A stretch of DNA of 38,308 bases, taken from IMG/VR virus record IMGVR_UViG_3300024259_000009, positions 1 to 38,308 of that record. One strand, given 5' to 3'. Shown here piece by piece: positions 24,111-30,547 of the stretch. Numbering within the stretch: position 1 is the first letter of the stretch; each line of letters begins with the position of its first letter. Origin of the DNA: a virus. The notes below the pieces were generated by a model. The model searched no databases. It worked only from the letters and a program-made list of their open reading frames with translations, and was not told where the DNA came from. A program made the position numbers and the translations under genes.

Positions 24111-24252
24111 AATTCCTCCTATTTTTCAAAAGTTCCTTCTCATATTTCAAACAACTAATCTCTCTATCTAATTTAGCACGATTTCCGCCACCGAATACAA
24201 CTCCGATAACGAAACCTACCAATAAACTACAGCCGATTTCTAATATAACCAT
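24100..24252 (-). CDS. Truncated copy of the 30868 membrane protein gene
   Basis: A 50-residue frame with N-terminus MVILEIGCSLLVGFVIGVVF (a membrane segment). It is the same as the protein at 30868 apart from one substitution (Ile to Ser) and then diverges after LLK, ending NRRNYGN. The DNA identity ends at 24122, and the stop overlaps the pentapeptide gene start. GGAGGG precedes the ATG. It is probably a gene fragment left by the duplication, perhaps still expressed as a leader of the pentapeptide gene. Confidence 0.5.
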   Translation of the reverse strand: MVILEIGCSLLVGFVIGVVFGGGNRAKLDREISCLKYEKELLKNRRNYGN

Positions 24253-24309
24253 TTGATACTCCCTCCATAACATCGCAACCTTTTCTTGCAGAAAAGCGTT
24301 TTGACGTTA
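24122..24309 (-). repeat. 188-bp inverted duplication, copy A
   Basis: The minus strand from 24309 down to 24122 is identical to plus-strand 30811-30998, except for one base in the coding part. It covers most of the attC-like site and the first 43 codons of the small membrane protein. The two copies face each other across about 6.5 kb that holds the replication genes. Confidence 0.93.
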
Positions 24310-24315
24310 CGTGAA
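24265..24315 (-). other. attC-like recombination site 3 (copy A)
   Basis: In gene direction: R'' box TTCACGTAAC (24315-24306), inner hairpin CTTTTC-TGCAA-GAAAAG, R' box GTTATGG (24271-24265). The stop codon of the methyltransferase gene (ACG TAA) lies inside R''. R'' is complementary over ten bases to the box at 25010-25001 on the 5' side of the same gene, while the R' box belongs to the next cassette. Confidence 0.7.
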
Positions 24316-24987
24316 ATCCAAATACTCTTGCACATTGTTTTTCAACCGATTTACTGCATTGTCAAAATATTCTTGATCTATTTCACAGCCGTCAAAATCA
24401 AATCCCATATCTAAGCAAGCACACGCAGATGAAAACGATCCACCATGTGAATCAAATATTTTGTCACCTTCTTTTGCATAGTTGGCCAAAATCCATTTAT
24501 ATAATTCCGTTGGTTTCTGTGTGGGGTGGATACGAGATTTACCACCTTTCAAATTCACAAATTGAGAACACTCAAAATATTTTGACTGAACACCTTTTGA
24601 TGAAAAAGCAAATTCACCATCAGAAAAACAATTATTTAATCCATTCAATTTGTTCCAAAATATCCAACCTTTTCCAGGTGGTAGAAATTCACATAAATAA
24701 TTAGCACCCCACACGATTTGATTTATTGATATTCTAAACAACTCATCAAAAAACATTTTATTTGGACTATTTGCATCCCAATTTGTTTTATGGTATCTAA
24801 AATCTGGATAATCTGTGTAACTGTTTGGCCTATCTGGTTTTGTTCTTTTATTTGAATTATCCATTCCAATCCCATACGGGGGGTCGACAACAGCCAGATT
24901 ATAGTAGTTATCTGGTATCTGTTTCATAAATTCCATGTTATCACAGCAGTATAGTTTGACGTTCTTAATTTGATAATCTGGCTTCAT
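24307..24987 (-). CDS. DNA amino-methyltransferase (N6-adenine or N4-cytosine, beta class)
   Basis: A 226-residue enzyme. The catalytic motif IV DPPYGIG is at residues 35-41, HPTQKP at 154-159, and the AdoMet site FDSHGGSFSSACAC at 178-191, followed by GFDFDGCEID. The order IV before I is that of beta-class methyltransferases. The usual motif I form is D-P-F-x-G-S-G; here it is D-S-H-G-G-S, a variant that still keeps Gly and Ser. It would methylate exocyclic amines and may protect phage DNA. It is bordered by attC-like sites with complementary outer boxes (10 of 10), so it is cassette cargo. AGGAGG precedes the ATG. Confidence 0.88.
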   Translation of the reverse strand: MKPDYQIKNVKLYCCDNMEFMKQIPDNYYNLAVVDPPYGIGMDNSNKRTKPDRPNSYTDYPDFRYHKTNWDANSPNKMFFDELFRISINQIVWGANYLCEFLPPGKGWIFWNKLNGLNNCFSDGEFAFSSKGVQSKYFECSQFVNLKGGKSRIHPTQKPTELYKWILANYAKEGDKIFDSHGGSFSSACACLDMGFDFDGCEIDQEYFDNAVNRLKNNVQEYLDFT

Positions 24988-25000
24988 TTATCCTCCTGAC

Positions 25001-25058
25001 TTCACGTAACAAACGCACCCACTCCAGAATCGGCGTGGCTTGCATCACCGTTATGTTC
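25001..25058 (-). other. attC-like recombination site 4
   Basis: In gene direction: R'' box GAACATAAC (25058-25050), arm GCAAGCCAC, loop, arm GTGGGTGC, R' box GTTACGTGAA (25010-25001). The arms pair as GCA/TGC and CCAC/GTGG with an unpaired base. The two boxes of this site match each other only in the TAAC core. R'' is complementary to the box at 25408-25401 (8 of 8), and R' to the box at 24315-24306 (10 of 10). Confidence 0.75.
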
Positions 25059-25085
25059 AATAAATTTGCCATAGCCGAACTTGTG

Positions 25086-25349
25086 TTATCTTTTTTGTGA
25101 TGAACCAAAGTAAGAAGCACCACCCGTAGTTGTTTTCTTTTTCTTTGGCAATATTTTAACTAAGTCAAGTTGTGGTTCATCAACGTGATATAATTCTGGT
25201 ACAATCGGAGCTTTACCTTTTTCAACTATTACTGATGCTTGGATTCCAATTCGATCACATCCTTGTAAATAAGATATTCTTGAATATGCAATTCCTTCAA
25301 ATCCTGTAATTGGGTCTCTAACTTTGTCTCCTAATTTAATCTTTTTCAT
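25086..25349 (-). CDS. Conserved phage-type hypothetical protein, 87 residues
   Basis: The N-terminal half MKKIKLGDKVRDPITGFEGI with AYSRISYLQGCDRIGIQ is a short beta-barrel-like segment found in many small phage proteins ('KVKDxxTGFEG' type), with Gly, Phe and a Cys conserved. The C-terminus is basic and Ser/Thr-rich. Function is unknown. It is a cassette gene between attC-like sites 4 and 5, with AAGGGAA before the start. Confidence 0.65.
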   Translation of the reverse strand: MKKIKLGDKVRDPITGFEGIAYSRISYLQGCDRIGIQASVIVEKGKAPIVPELYHVDEPQLDLVKILPKKKKTTTGGASYFGSSQKR

Positions 25350-25400
25350 TTCCCTTACCTTTCTTTTTTATTTGTCGTCCAGCTATGACGAAATTTTTTA

Positions 25401-25473
25401 AACATAACATTTATATCCACGAAAACTGAAAGAGTTTGGGAAAGAATCGTGGCATAATTTCCCATTATGTGCT
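25401..25473 (-). other. attC-like recombination site 5
   Basis: In gene direction: R'' box AGCACATAAT (25473-25464), arm GCCACGA, long loop, arm TCGTGG, R' box GTTATGTT (25408-25401). CCACGA and TCGTGG pair perfectly. The stop codon ACA TAA of gene 25465-25785 lies in R''. R'' is complementary to the box at 25805-25796 on that gene's 5' side (9 of 10). Confidence 0.7.
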
Positions 25474-25785
25474 TTGTTTTATCCAGCTTTTAAAGTTCAT
25501 AACTGATGATTTTAAAAATTTCTCTGTTACATAATCTTTGTATTGTTTTTTTTCTGGTTTTTTGAAATGTTCTTTAACTGTCCATTCCTGATAATCATAG
25601 TATTTTTCAACACTAATGTTGTTATCTACACAATATCTAATATCATCGAAACTCATATAGACATCAAAATCTATTGCAGCAACTCCACCAATAACATCTG
25701 CTACCCAGAAATCAAGTTTGTAGTCAGTTCCTTCTAATAGTTTATCAACATATTTTGCAACCAGCTTCTCAAATTCTTTTCTCAT
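25465..25785 (-). CDS. Hypothetical cassette protein, 106 residues
   Basis: An unrecognised protein with an acidic, aromatic centre (DFWVADVIGGVAAIDFDVYM) and a basic C-terminus (FKSWIKQST). AGGA precedes the ATG. The gene is enclosed by attC-like sites 5 and 6, and its stop codon is part of site 5. It has no membrane segment or Cys motif. Confidence 0.6.
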   Translation of the reverse strand: MRKEFEKLVAKYVDKLLEGTDYKLDFWVADVIGGVAAIDFDVYMSFDDIRYCVDNNISVEKYYDYQEWTVKEHFKKPEKKQYKDYVTEKFLKSSVMNFKSWIKQST

Positions 25786-25795
25786 TTAATCCTCC

Positions 25796-25889
25796 AGCAC
25801 ATAACATCAGCGTCAGTGCGTTAGTTTTCTTTGCAGGCACGGCTTGACATCTTCGATGTCGCACCGCACGCTCACACATTATGTGCAAC
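25796..25889 (-). other. attC-like recombination site 6
   Basis: In gene direction: R'' box GTTGCACATAAT (25889-25878), arm AGCGTGCGGTGC, inner hairpin GACATC-GAA-GATGTC, arm GCACTGACGCT, R' box GTTATGTGCT (25805-25796). AGCGT/ACGCT and GTGC/GCAC pair with unequal bulges. It follows gene 25890-26093. With about 94 bases it is the longest of the sites. Confidence 0.72.
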
Positions 25890-26093
25890 TTATTTTTTCT
25901 TTTTTATTTCCCATTGAGATAACCATTTTATTGGTTTTATTGCCCACCAAAATATAATTCTCACAATTTCCTTCGTTGATATTCTTTTCCTTTCTTGGGT
26001 TTTATCCCAGTCAAACCATGCTTTCGTTACAGCATAGTCACATCTACCATCTTTGTGCTTTTTAGTTACATAATACTTTTCTGGTTCTTTCAT
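25890..26093 (-). CDS. Small basic protein, first cassette-like gene of the minus array
   Basis: A 67-residue protein from ATG 26093 (MKEPEKYYVTKKHKDGRCDY), preceded by TTGGAGG. The C-terminal half has an amphipathic Trp-rich helix (IIFWWAIKPIKWLSQW) and ends in four Lys, so membrane or nucleic-acid contact is possible. Its 3' end carries the R'' box of site 6. No matching R' box is found on its 5' side. Confidence 0.6.
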   Translation of the reverse strand: MKEPEKYYVTKKHKDGRCDYAVTKAWFDWDKTQERKRISTKEIVRIIFWWAIKPIKWLSQWEIKKKK

Positions 26094-26129
26094 TTTTTCC
26101 TCCAAGTCTTTTATTATTCAATTACCCTT

Positions 26130-26477
26130 CTAATCTTCTTTGTATATTTTACCATCTTCCGATTGCCATATAACCTCAACTTTATCCTTCAAAACTTTCC
26201 AAAACGCAGGGAATCGCTTTTTGAGTTGTTTATGATCCTTAATTAATGTTTTGTTATTATTAAAGAACTTATTATCATCTTCACTATCAGCGGTTCTACA
26301 CAAGAATATCTTGCGAAGATAACCGTCTTTATAAGGTATTCGCCCTTTAATCAAAGCTAACTTACAACCCTTGCCCAGTAAGTATTCGGCAATAGCTTCG
26401 ATAATAGGTAAGTCGATATTGTAATTCTCAACGGGTGTTTCTGTGATCGGTATATAATATTTTTGAATTTCTTTCAT
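26130..26477 (-). CDS. Hypothetical protein, 115 residues
   Basis: An unrecognised soluble protein (MKEIQKYYIPITETPVENYN) with a strong GAGGAAGAG upstream. A promoter-like TTGACA-N15-TAATAA lies at 26524-26498. It stands between the helicase and the cassette array and may be the first gene of the transcript that runs through the cassettes. No motif is visible. Confidence 0.55.
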   Translation of the reverse strand: MKEIQKYYIPITETPVENYNIDLPIIEAIAEYLLGKGCKLALIKGRIPYKDGYLRKIFLCRTADSEDDNKFFNNNKTLIKDHKQLKKRFPAFWKVLKDKVEVIWQSEDGKIYKED

Positions 26478-26497
26478 CTCTTCCTCTTTATTTCTAT

Positions 26498-26524
26498 TTA
26501 TTATTTACTGCTACAGTGTGTCAA
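26498..26524 (-). promoter_or_regulatory. Possible promoter in front of the minus-strand cassette array
   Basis: TTGACA (26524-26519) and TAATAA (26503-26498) at 15 bases spacing lie between the helicase stop and gene 26130-26477. If active it would drive that gene and the cassettes downstream, a role like that of the Pc promoter in integrons. This is inference. Confidence 0.4.
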
Positions 26525-27885
26525 GTAATATTTTTTGAATAACCTAAATTTTCGTTTTGCCAATCAATGAATCTACCGTTGGTTTTGTTATAGTTTACAG
26601 GTGATTTGTACAAACCACCGTATCTATTTTTCAATATTTCAACTGATGTTAAGTTGTATAAATCTTCTTGTGTGTATTCTTTACCTACCATTTTAATACC
26701 TTTCTCAAGTTCTTCAATGTAGTTTGAGAAAGTACATAATCCAATTACTCCATCTGCATCTTGTTCAATAGCACCTGATTCACGTAAATCCGATAGTTTT
26801 GGTCGTTTATCGTGTCGCATTTCTAAGCCTCTGTTAAGCTGTGATATTGCGATTACACAAACACTAATATCCCCTGTAAGTATTTTAAGCTGTCTTGAAT
26901 TTTCTGTCATTCTATCAATCATTTTGGGATATTGCGGATTAGATGTGAGTTGTAAATGGTCAACGTAGATATTATCAAGTCCTCCAAGTTTTGCTTTCGC
27001 CTGTAATGCAATAGCTTTTATTTCTACCGGCGTTACGCCTCGTTTCGTGCTAATAAATATTGGTAAATCGTTTAATGTTTCTCCTGCCTGTGCAAGTTCT
27101 TTTTGTTCAAGTGCAGATAGATCATGTGGATATTCTATGCGTCTACTATCTATTCCCGATACAAAAGCCAGCATTTTAACTATCAGATCCGTCTCTTCCA
27201 TTTCCTGTGAAATTATACAGCTTTTCTTATCGTGATATGCAGAAGTAATAGCTGATTGTAGCATTAAAGTCGTTTTCCCATGTGCAGGTCTTGACGCTAA
27301 AATAATTAATCTACCCTTTTTCGGGATTAAGTTATTATCTATACTCGTAATTCCAAACCATGCAGTTCTATCCTCTTCTTTATTCTTATCTTTGATTTCC
27401 TGTATTTGTTTTAATGTGATCCTTAATGCGTTTTGGATAGAGAATAAATGTTTGATAGTAGATTTTGAAGTTATCCTTGTGAATAGCTCATTTTGAATAT
27501 CCTGTGGTGTTTTCTCACCTGATTCTGCTGTCCTTACAATCCACTTGCCAGCTTCGATTATTGATCGTAGTTCCTTTTTCTTTGTGATAATATCAATGTG
27601 ATGTTGTAAATTAGCACTACTCAGAACTACATCAGAAAGTTCATTTATGAACGCTTCACTACCAACCACTTCTAATTTAGTTTCAGTTTTTAGATTATCA
27701 ATTAATGTTAGAATATCAATTTCGGTATTGTCATTGAACATTCGTTCCATTGTGTTGAAAAGGATTTTATGCGGATTCATAGTGAAATATGACTCGTCTA
27801 TAAGTTCTACGGCTACTGCTACCGATTGCGTGTCTATCATCATTGCGGATAGGACTGCAGCTTCTGCATTAATATCGTGTATCAT
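26521..27885 (-). CDS. Replicative DNA helicase (DnaB-like)
   Basis: A 454-residue helicase. The N-terminal domain (about residues 1-100) shows the DnaB pattern with EAAVLSAMMID and FINELSD. The RecA-like C-terminal domain carries Walker A ASRPAHGKTTL (about 197-207), the SQEMEETDL segment, Walker B region NIYVDHLQL, the QLNRGLE motif and RPKLSDLRESGAIEQDADGV. I chose ATG 27885, which overlaps the stop of the upstream small gene as ATGA; the frame opens 12 bases earlier with GTG. It would unwind the fork together with the initiator-like protein at 28075. No polymerase or primase gene was found, so host enzymes must serve. Confidence 0.95.
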   Translation of the reverse strand: MIHDINAEAAVLSAMMIDTQSVAVAVELIDESYFTMNPHKILFNTMERMFNDNTEIDILTLIDNLKTETKLEVVGSEAFINELSDVVLSSANLQHHIDIITKKKELRSIIEAGKWIVRTAESGEKTPQDIQNELFTRITSKSTIKHLFSIQNALRITLKQIQEIKDKNKEEDRTAWFGITSIDNNLIPKKGRLIILASRPAHGKTTLMLQSAITSAYHDKKSCIISQEMEETDLIVKMLAFVSGIDSRRIEYPHDLSALEQKELAQAGETLNDLPIFISTKRGVTPVEIKAIALQAKAKLGGLDNIYVDHLQLTSNPQYPKMIDRMTENSRQLKILTGDISVCVIAISQLNRGLEMRHDKRPKLSDLRESGAIEQDADGVIGLCTFSNYIEELEKGIKMVGKEYTQEDLYNLTSVEILKNRYGGLYKSPVNYNKTNGRFIDWQNENLGYSKNIT

Positions 27886-28028
27886 TTGTGTTGCCACATT
27901 TTAGTAAGTTCTTTTTTAATTTTCTTTTCATTTTCAACAGCCTTTGCATATTCCTTTTGTTTAGATTCAATTGAATTAAACATTGGAACTGAATTATCAA
28001 ACATACTCATTGGATTGTAGTTTTTCAT
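27882..28028 (-). CDS. Small helical protein upstream of the helicase
   Basis: A 48-residue frame starting MKNYNPMSMFDNSVPMFNSI and ending LTKMWQHK, with a Lys/Glu-rich helix in the middle. It fills the space between initiator and helicase genes and overlaps the helicase start in ATGA. GGGGG lies seven bases before the ATG. It might assist helicase loading; that is a guess from position. Confidence 0.5.
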   Translation of the reverse strand: MKNYNPMSMFDNSVPMFNSIESKQKEYAKAVENEKKIKKELTKMWQHK

Positions 28029-28074
28029 AATTCCCCCTATTTATAATTTGGTATATCATCTTTTTCTATCCAAT

Positions 28075-28740
28075 CTAATTTAAAATCAGTTTTTCGTTTG
28101 GTTTGACTTTATAATCAATCAGTTTTGAACGCTTGTTTAATATCCATTGTCCACAATCATTCTTCCAGTTCTTTACTTTTTTACCATTAGCTTTTATCCA
28201 TTCGGTTTCTTCTCTAACAGAAAAGTATAATTTGGCTTCTGTTTTTACTGCTTCAATATTAATGTTAGTATATTCCTTTTCTGCTCTTCCTGTGAAGTAT
28301 TTTAATAATGTGTCGAAATCTGGGTACATATCTTTACTTTTATCCTTATCTTTATCCTTATCTTTATCCCCTTGCAAGGGGCGTGTAAGGGTCTTAAATA
28401 GTTTCCTTTCCTTTAAGATTTTAATAACAGAATTATGAACCCTATTGTTTTCTTGTAGTTCTCCATATTGATATTTAATAAACGGAATAATAAACCATTC
28501 TTTACCATTATTAATTTCCATTATGCGAATTTTATCCTTGTTAAAATAATCTATTGCATCAACTTTATTAATTGGCATATCATTACCAATATAAATTTGT
28601 GCAATAATAAAATCAACAATCCAAATACCCGCATGATTACAATCGTGATAGAGATAATCCCAGAATAATTTATAAGCCCCTTTCAAACCTCTAAAGAAAG
28701 GTTTTTTGTATTTATCAGTTGAGGTCATTCTTTTAGCCAT
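28075..28740 (-). CDS. Replication initiator / replisome organiser-like protein
   Basis: A 221-residue protein beginning MAKRMTSTDKYKKPFFRGLK; AAGGAAGG supports ATG 28740 over the upstream frame start. The N-terminal half has the winged-helix pattern of phage replisome organisers (AYKLFWDYLYHDCNHAGIW, then FIIPFIKYQYGEL). A linker of alternating Asp-Lys (about residues 124-133) separates it from a C-terminal domain with Trp residues (WKNDCGQWILNK). It precedes the helicase, as expected for a DnaD-like or loader function. Confidence 0.72.
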   Translation of the reverse strand: MAKRMTSTDKYKKPFFRGLKGAYKLFWDYLYHDCNHAGIWIVDFIIAQIYIGNDMPINKVDAIDYFNKDKIRIMEINNGKEWFIIPFIKYQYGELQENNRVHNSVIKILKERKLFKTLTRPLQGDKDKDKDKDKSKDMYPDFDTLLKYFTGRAEKEYTNINIEAVKTEAKLYFSVREETEWIKANGKKVKNWKNDCGQWILNKRSKLIDYKVKPNEKLILN

Positions 28741-28741
28741 C

Positions 28742-28861
28742 TTATACCTTCCTTTTTTCAGTATTCTCAAAGCGTTTACAGTATTTAATATCGTTGTTTA
28801 ATTTAGTAGCTTCTTTATACTGTTCACAGGTTTTCTTTAACTCACATTTCTTGCAGATTAT
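28742..28861 (-). CDS. Possible Cys-rich small protein with non-ATG start
   Basis: An open frame containing CKKCELKKTCEQYKEATKL and a further Cys, ending directly before the initiator gene, whose ribosome site it carries. There is no ATG, GTG or TTG in frame. AGGGAG stands upstream of an ATA codon at 28861. The Cys spacing continues upstream of that codon (FCGKC), so the gene may be decayed or start at a rare codon. Confidence 0.3.
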   Translation of the reverse strand: MICKKCELKKTCEQYKEATKLNNDIKYCKRFENTEKRKV

Positions 28862-28886
28862 AATTTTCTCCCTTCGACATTTCCCA

Positions 28887-28920
28887 CAAAATTATTAATC
28901 GGATCGTTGTCAAGAACTTT
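28887..28920 (-). promoter_or_regulatory. Promoter-like sequence of the replication operon
   Basis: On the minus strand AAAGTTCTTGACA (28920-28908), the same 13 bases as at 17095 and 30487, is followed by TAATTTTG (28894-28887). It lies in the divergent region 28741-29043 before the leftward replication genes. This 303-base region otherwise holds the Cys-rich frame at 28742 and the rightward promoter at 28963. Confidence 0.5.
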
Positions 28921-28962
28921 ATCAAATATTTTAATCGGTCAAAATAAAAATGACCTGATAGA

Positions 28963-29003
28963 AAAAATATATCTTGACTTTTTTTAATCGAAAATTAGCT
29001 TTG
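28963..29003 (+). promoter_or_regulatory. Promoter of the 29.0 kb accessory genes, twin of 13707
   Basis: AAAATATATCTTGACTTT, then TAGCTTTG at 28996-29003, 19 bases after TTG, then GGCAACGT. The same elements with the same spacing occur at 13707-13754. It faces the genes 29044 and onward. Confidence 0.6.
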
Positions 29004-29043
29004 GCAACGTGAGTTAAAAAGGAAAAATAACTTGGAGGTTATT

Positions 29044-29325
29044 ATGAAAGAAGTAATATTGATTTTTGGTTTAGGTCTCGCAGTTCTGCTATTATTATTT
29101 GGTGCATACATGCTTACCAGTGATAATAATATTACAACAGTTCAAATTCCACAAGAGGTTATTTTCAGAATGGCATTGGAATATCACGGTATTGAAGAAG
29201 CGTATATCAACACCGATATTAACTGCTTCTATTTTGAGAGAGATGGACAGCATTGTAAACTATTCACAACCGAATTTGAAAGATGGGTACTATCACAGCC
29301 CATTGTTGATAGTTATTATAGGTAG
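29044..29325 (+). CDS. Membrane-anchored hypothetical protein, 93 residues
   Basis: ATG 29044 follows TTGGAGG in a leader shared with gene 16695. The N-terminus is a single membrane helix (VILIFGLGLAVLLLLFGAYM), followed by a soluble acidic domain with Tyr, Cys and His. It is probably anchored in the inner membrane with the C-terminal domain outside or inside depending on orientation. Function is unknown. Confidence 0.62.
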   Translation: MKEVILIFGLGLAVLLLLFGAYMLTSDNNITTVQIPQEVIFRMALEYHGIEEAYINTDINCFYFERDGQHCKLFTTEFERWVLSQPIVDSYYR

Positions 29326-29337
29326 GGGTGGTAAGAA

Positions 29338-29685
29338 ATGGAAAAGACACTATTTGAGATATTAAATCCTGATGCAGTTATTAAAAGCATTGAAAAAAAT
29401 CAGGAAATAATTGATAGTTTGAAGATGCCAGAATTGGAAACCGAACCAGAACTAAATGAATGTGAGATGTGCGGTCAAAAAACAATGTCAGACCTTGTTT
29501 GCTACGTTGACAAGGGTCTTGATGTTTGCGAAGATTGTGATACTAAATTAAGCAATGACGGAATAAGCACCTGCGAAAGTTGTGGTAGCTTATCCGATAC
29601 TATCGACAACGAGTGTATTTGTGATAATTGCAGGGGCGAAACGGCTCATATAATACAACTACATAAAGACGTAGAAAAGTTATAG
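29338..29685 (+). CDS. Zinc-ribbon-like protein
   Basis: A 115-residue acidic protein with three CxxC-type knuckles after residue 40: CEMCGQ, then CEDCD, CESCGS and CICDNC. This gives two likely zinc sites. Zinc ribbons of this kind often mediate protein or DNA contacts. GGGGTGG stands upstream of the ATG. The N-terminal 35 residues are helical and acidic. Confidence 0.62.
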   Translation: MEKTLFEILNPDAVIKSIEKNQEIIDSLKMPELETEPELNECEMCGQKTMSDLVCYVDKGLDVCEDCDTKLSNDGISTCESCGSLSDTIDNECICDNCRGETAHIIQLHKDVEKL

Positions 29686-29757
29686 CAAACTCTATACAAA
29701 TGATAAACTTTTTAAAAGTGAAGAAAGTAAAAAAGTGGAAACCGTGTGGATATAGGT

Positions 29758-29770
29758 GTTATGTATAGGT
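29758..29770 (+). other. 5' cassette boundary box (R'-like) before the cytosine methyltransferase
   Basis: GTTATGTATAGGT. Bases 29759-29770 are complementary to 30395-30406 (ACCTGTACATAA) in 11 of 12 positions, at the 3' end of the same gene. The preceding 29686-29757 contains no clean R'' box or paired arms, so this is either the array edge or a degenerate attC site. Confidence 0.55.
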
Positions 29771-29777
29771 TGAACGA

Positions 29778-30329
29778 ATGAAAATATTAGAATTGTTTGC
29801 AGGTAGTAGATCGATTGGAAAAGTTGCAGAAGCAAGAGGACATCAAGTTTGTTCTGTGGATATTAATGACTTTGATGGAATTGATATTATAAAAGATATT
29901 GAATTTTTGACAGTTAAAGACTTGCCTTTTATCCCAGATGTAATTTGGGCTTCTCCACCTTGCACAACTTTTTCCATAGCAGCAATATCTCATCATAGAA
30001 ATGGACAGATTCCTAAAACTGATTTTGCAAAGAAAAGTGATAGATTAATATTGAATGTACTTAAACTTATTAAGGAATGTGACTGCTTATATTATATCGA
30101 AAATCCGAGAGGAATGTTACGGAAAATGGATTATATGAAAGGATTAAACAGAACAACAGTAACATATTGCCAGTATGGTGATAACAGAATGAAACCAACT
30201 GACATTTGGAGTAATAATATATATTCAATATTTAATCAAAATGGGTGGAGTCCGAAACCTATGTGTAAAACGGAGATTCTTGTCACGAACCAGCACCGAG
30301 AGGGAGTAGAACTAGGACACAGGGATTGA
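29778..30329 (+). CDS. C5-cytosine DNA methyltransferase, C-terminus lost by frameshift
   Basis: The frame gives 183 residues. Motif I LELFAGSRSIG is at residues 4-14, motif IV with the catalytic Cys (SPPCTTFS, C62) at 59-66, the ENPRG form of motif VI at 108-112, and CQYG at 131-134 with KPTDIW. This is the compact phage type of cytosine methyltransferase with a very small recognition region. At the A-run 30267-30270 one base is missing. In the other frame the family-typical end (NGDSCHEPAPRGS, then TQGLKG, then RSKIPEKLC) continues to a stop at 30406. The listed frame ends instead in about 18 unrelated residues. It is cassette cargo with complementary ends. Confidence 0.82.
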   Translation: MKILELFAGSRSIGKVAEARGHQVCSVDINDFDGIDIIKDIEFLTVKDLPFIPDVIWASPPCTTFSIAAISHHRNGQIPKTDFAKKSDRLILNVLKLIKECDCLYYIENPRGMLRKMDYMKGLNRTTVTYCQYGDNRMKPTDIWSNNIYSIFNQNGWSPKPMCKTEILVTNQHREGVELGHRD

Positions 30330-30406
30330 AGGGAAATTATGATAGATCTAAAATACCAGAGAAATTATGTTTAGAAATAATACAGGCAAGTGAAACCTGT
30401 ACATAA
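30271..30406 (+). pseudogene. Displaced C-terminal coding segment of the cytosine methyltransferase
   Basis: In the frame that starts 30284 mod 3 the sequence reads HEPAPRGSRTRTQGLKG and then RSKIPEKLCLEII, the usual conserved end of small phage cytosine methyltransferases. It ends ACA TAA (30401-30406) within the R'' box, as other cassette genes here do. Adding one base in the preceding A-run restores a 209-residue protein. It is either a true mutation or a sequencing error. Confidence 0.78.
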
Positions 30407-30468
30407 TGGGTTAGTGTGCGGTGACTTCTTGCTGATCTGTCACCTATCACTGACACTTTTGTTATGCG
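30396..30468 (+). other. attC-like recombination site 7
   Basis: R'' box CCTGTACATAATG (30396-30408), arms AGTGT/ACACT and GGTGAC/GTCACC around a loop, R' box GTTATGCG (30461-30468). The outer and inner arms are separated by unequal internal loops. R'' matches the 5' box of the same cassette at 29759 in 11 of 12 positions. Confidence 0.72.
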
Positions 30469-30473
30469 TCTCG

Positions 30474-30505
30474 AAAGAAATAAAATAAAGTTCTTGACAT
30501 ATAAA
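30474..30505 (+). promoter_or_regulatory. Promoter-like motif shared with 17082
   Basis: Bases 30474-30499 are identical to 17082-17107, followed again by YATAAA. It lies inside the cassette, between its 5' box and gene 30548, and so gives the cassette its own promoter. Confidence 0.55.
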
Positions 30506-30547
30506 TAGAGTTTTAAATAAAGTGGAATCAGAAATAAAGGAGAAAGC

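Noticed and set aside
29686-29757. A complete attC-like site upstream of the cytosine methyltransferase
   Set aside because: Only the R'-like box at 29758 is convincing; no R'' box with paired arms was found in the preceding bases.
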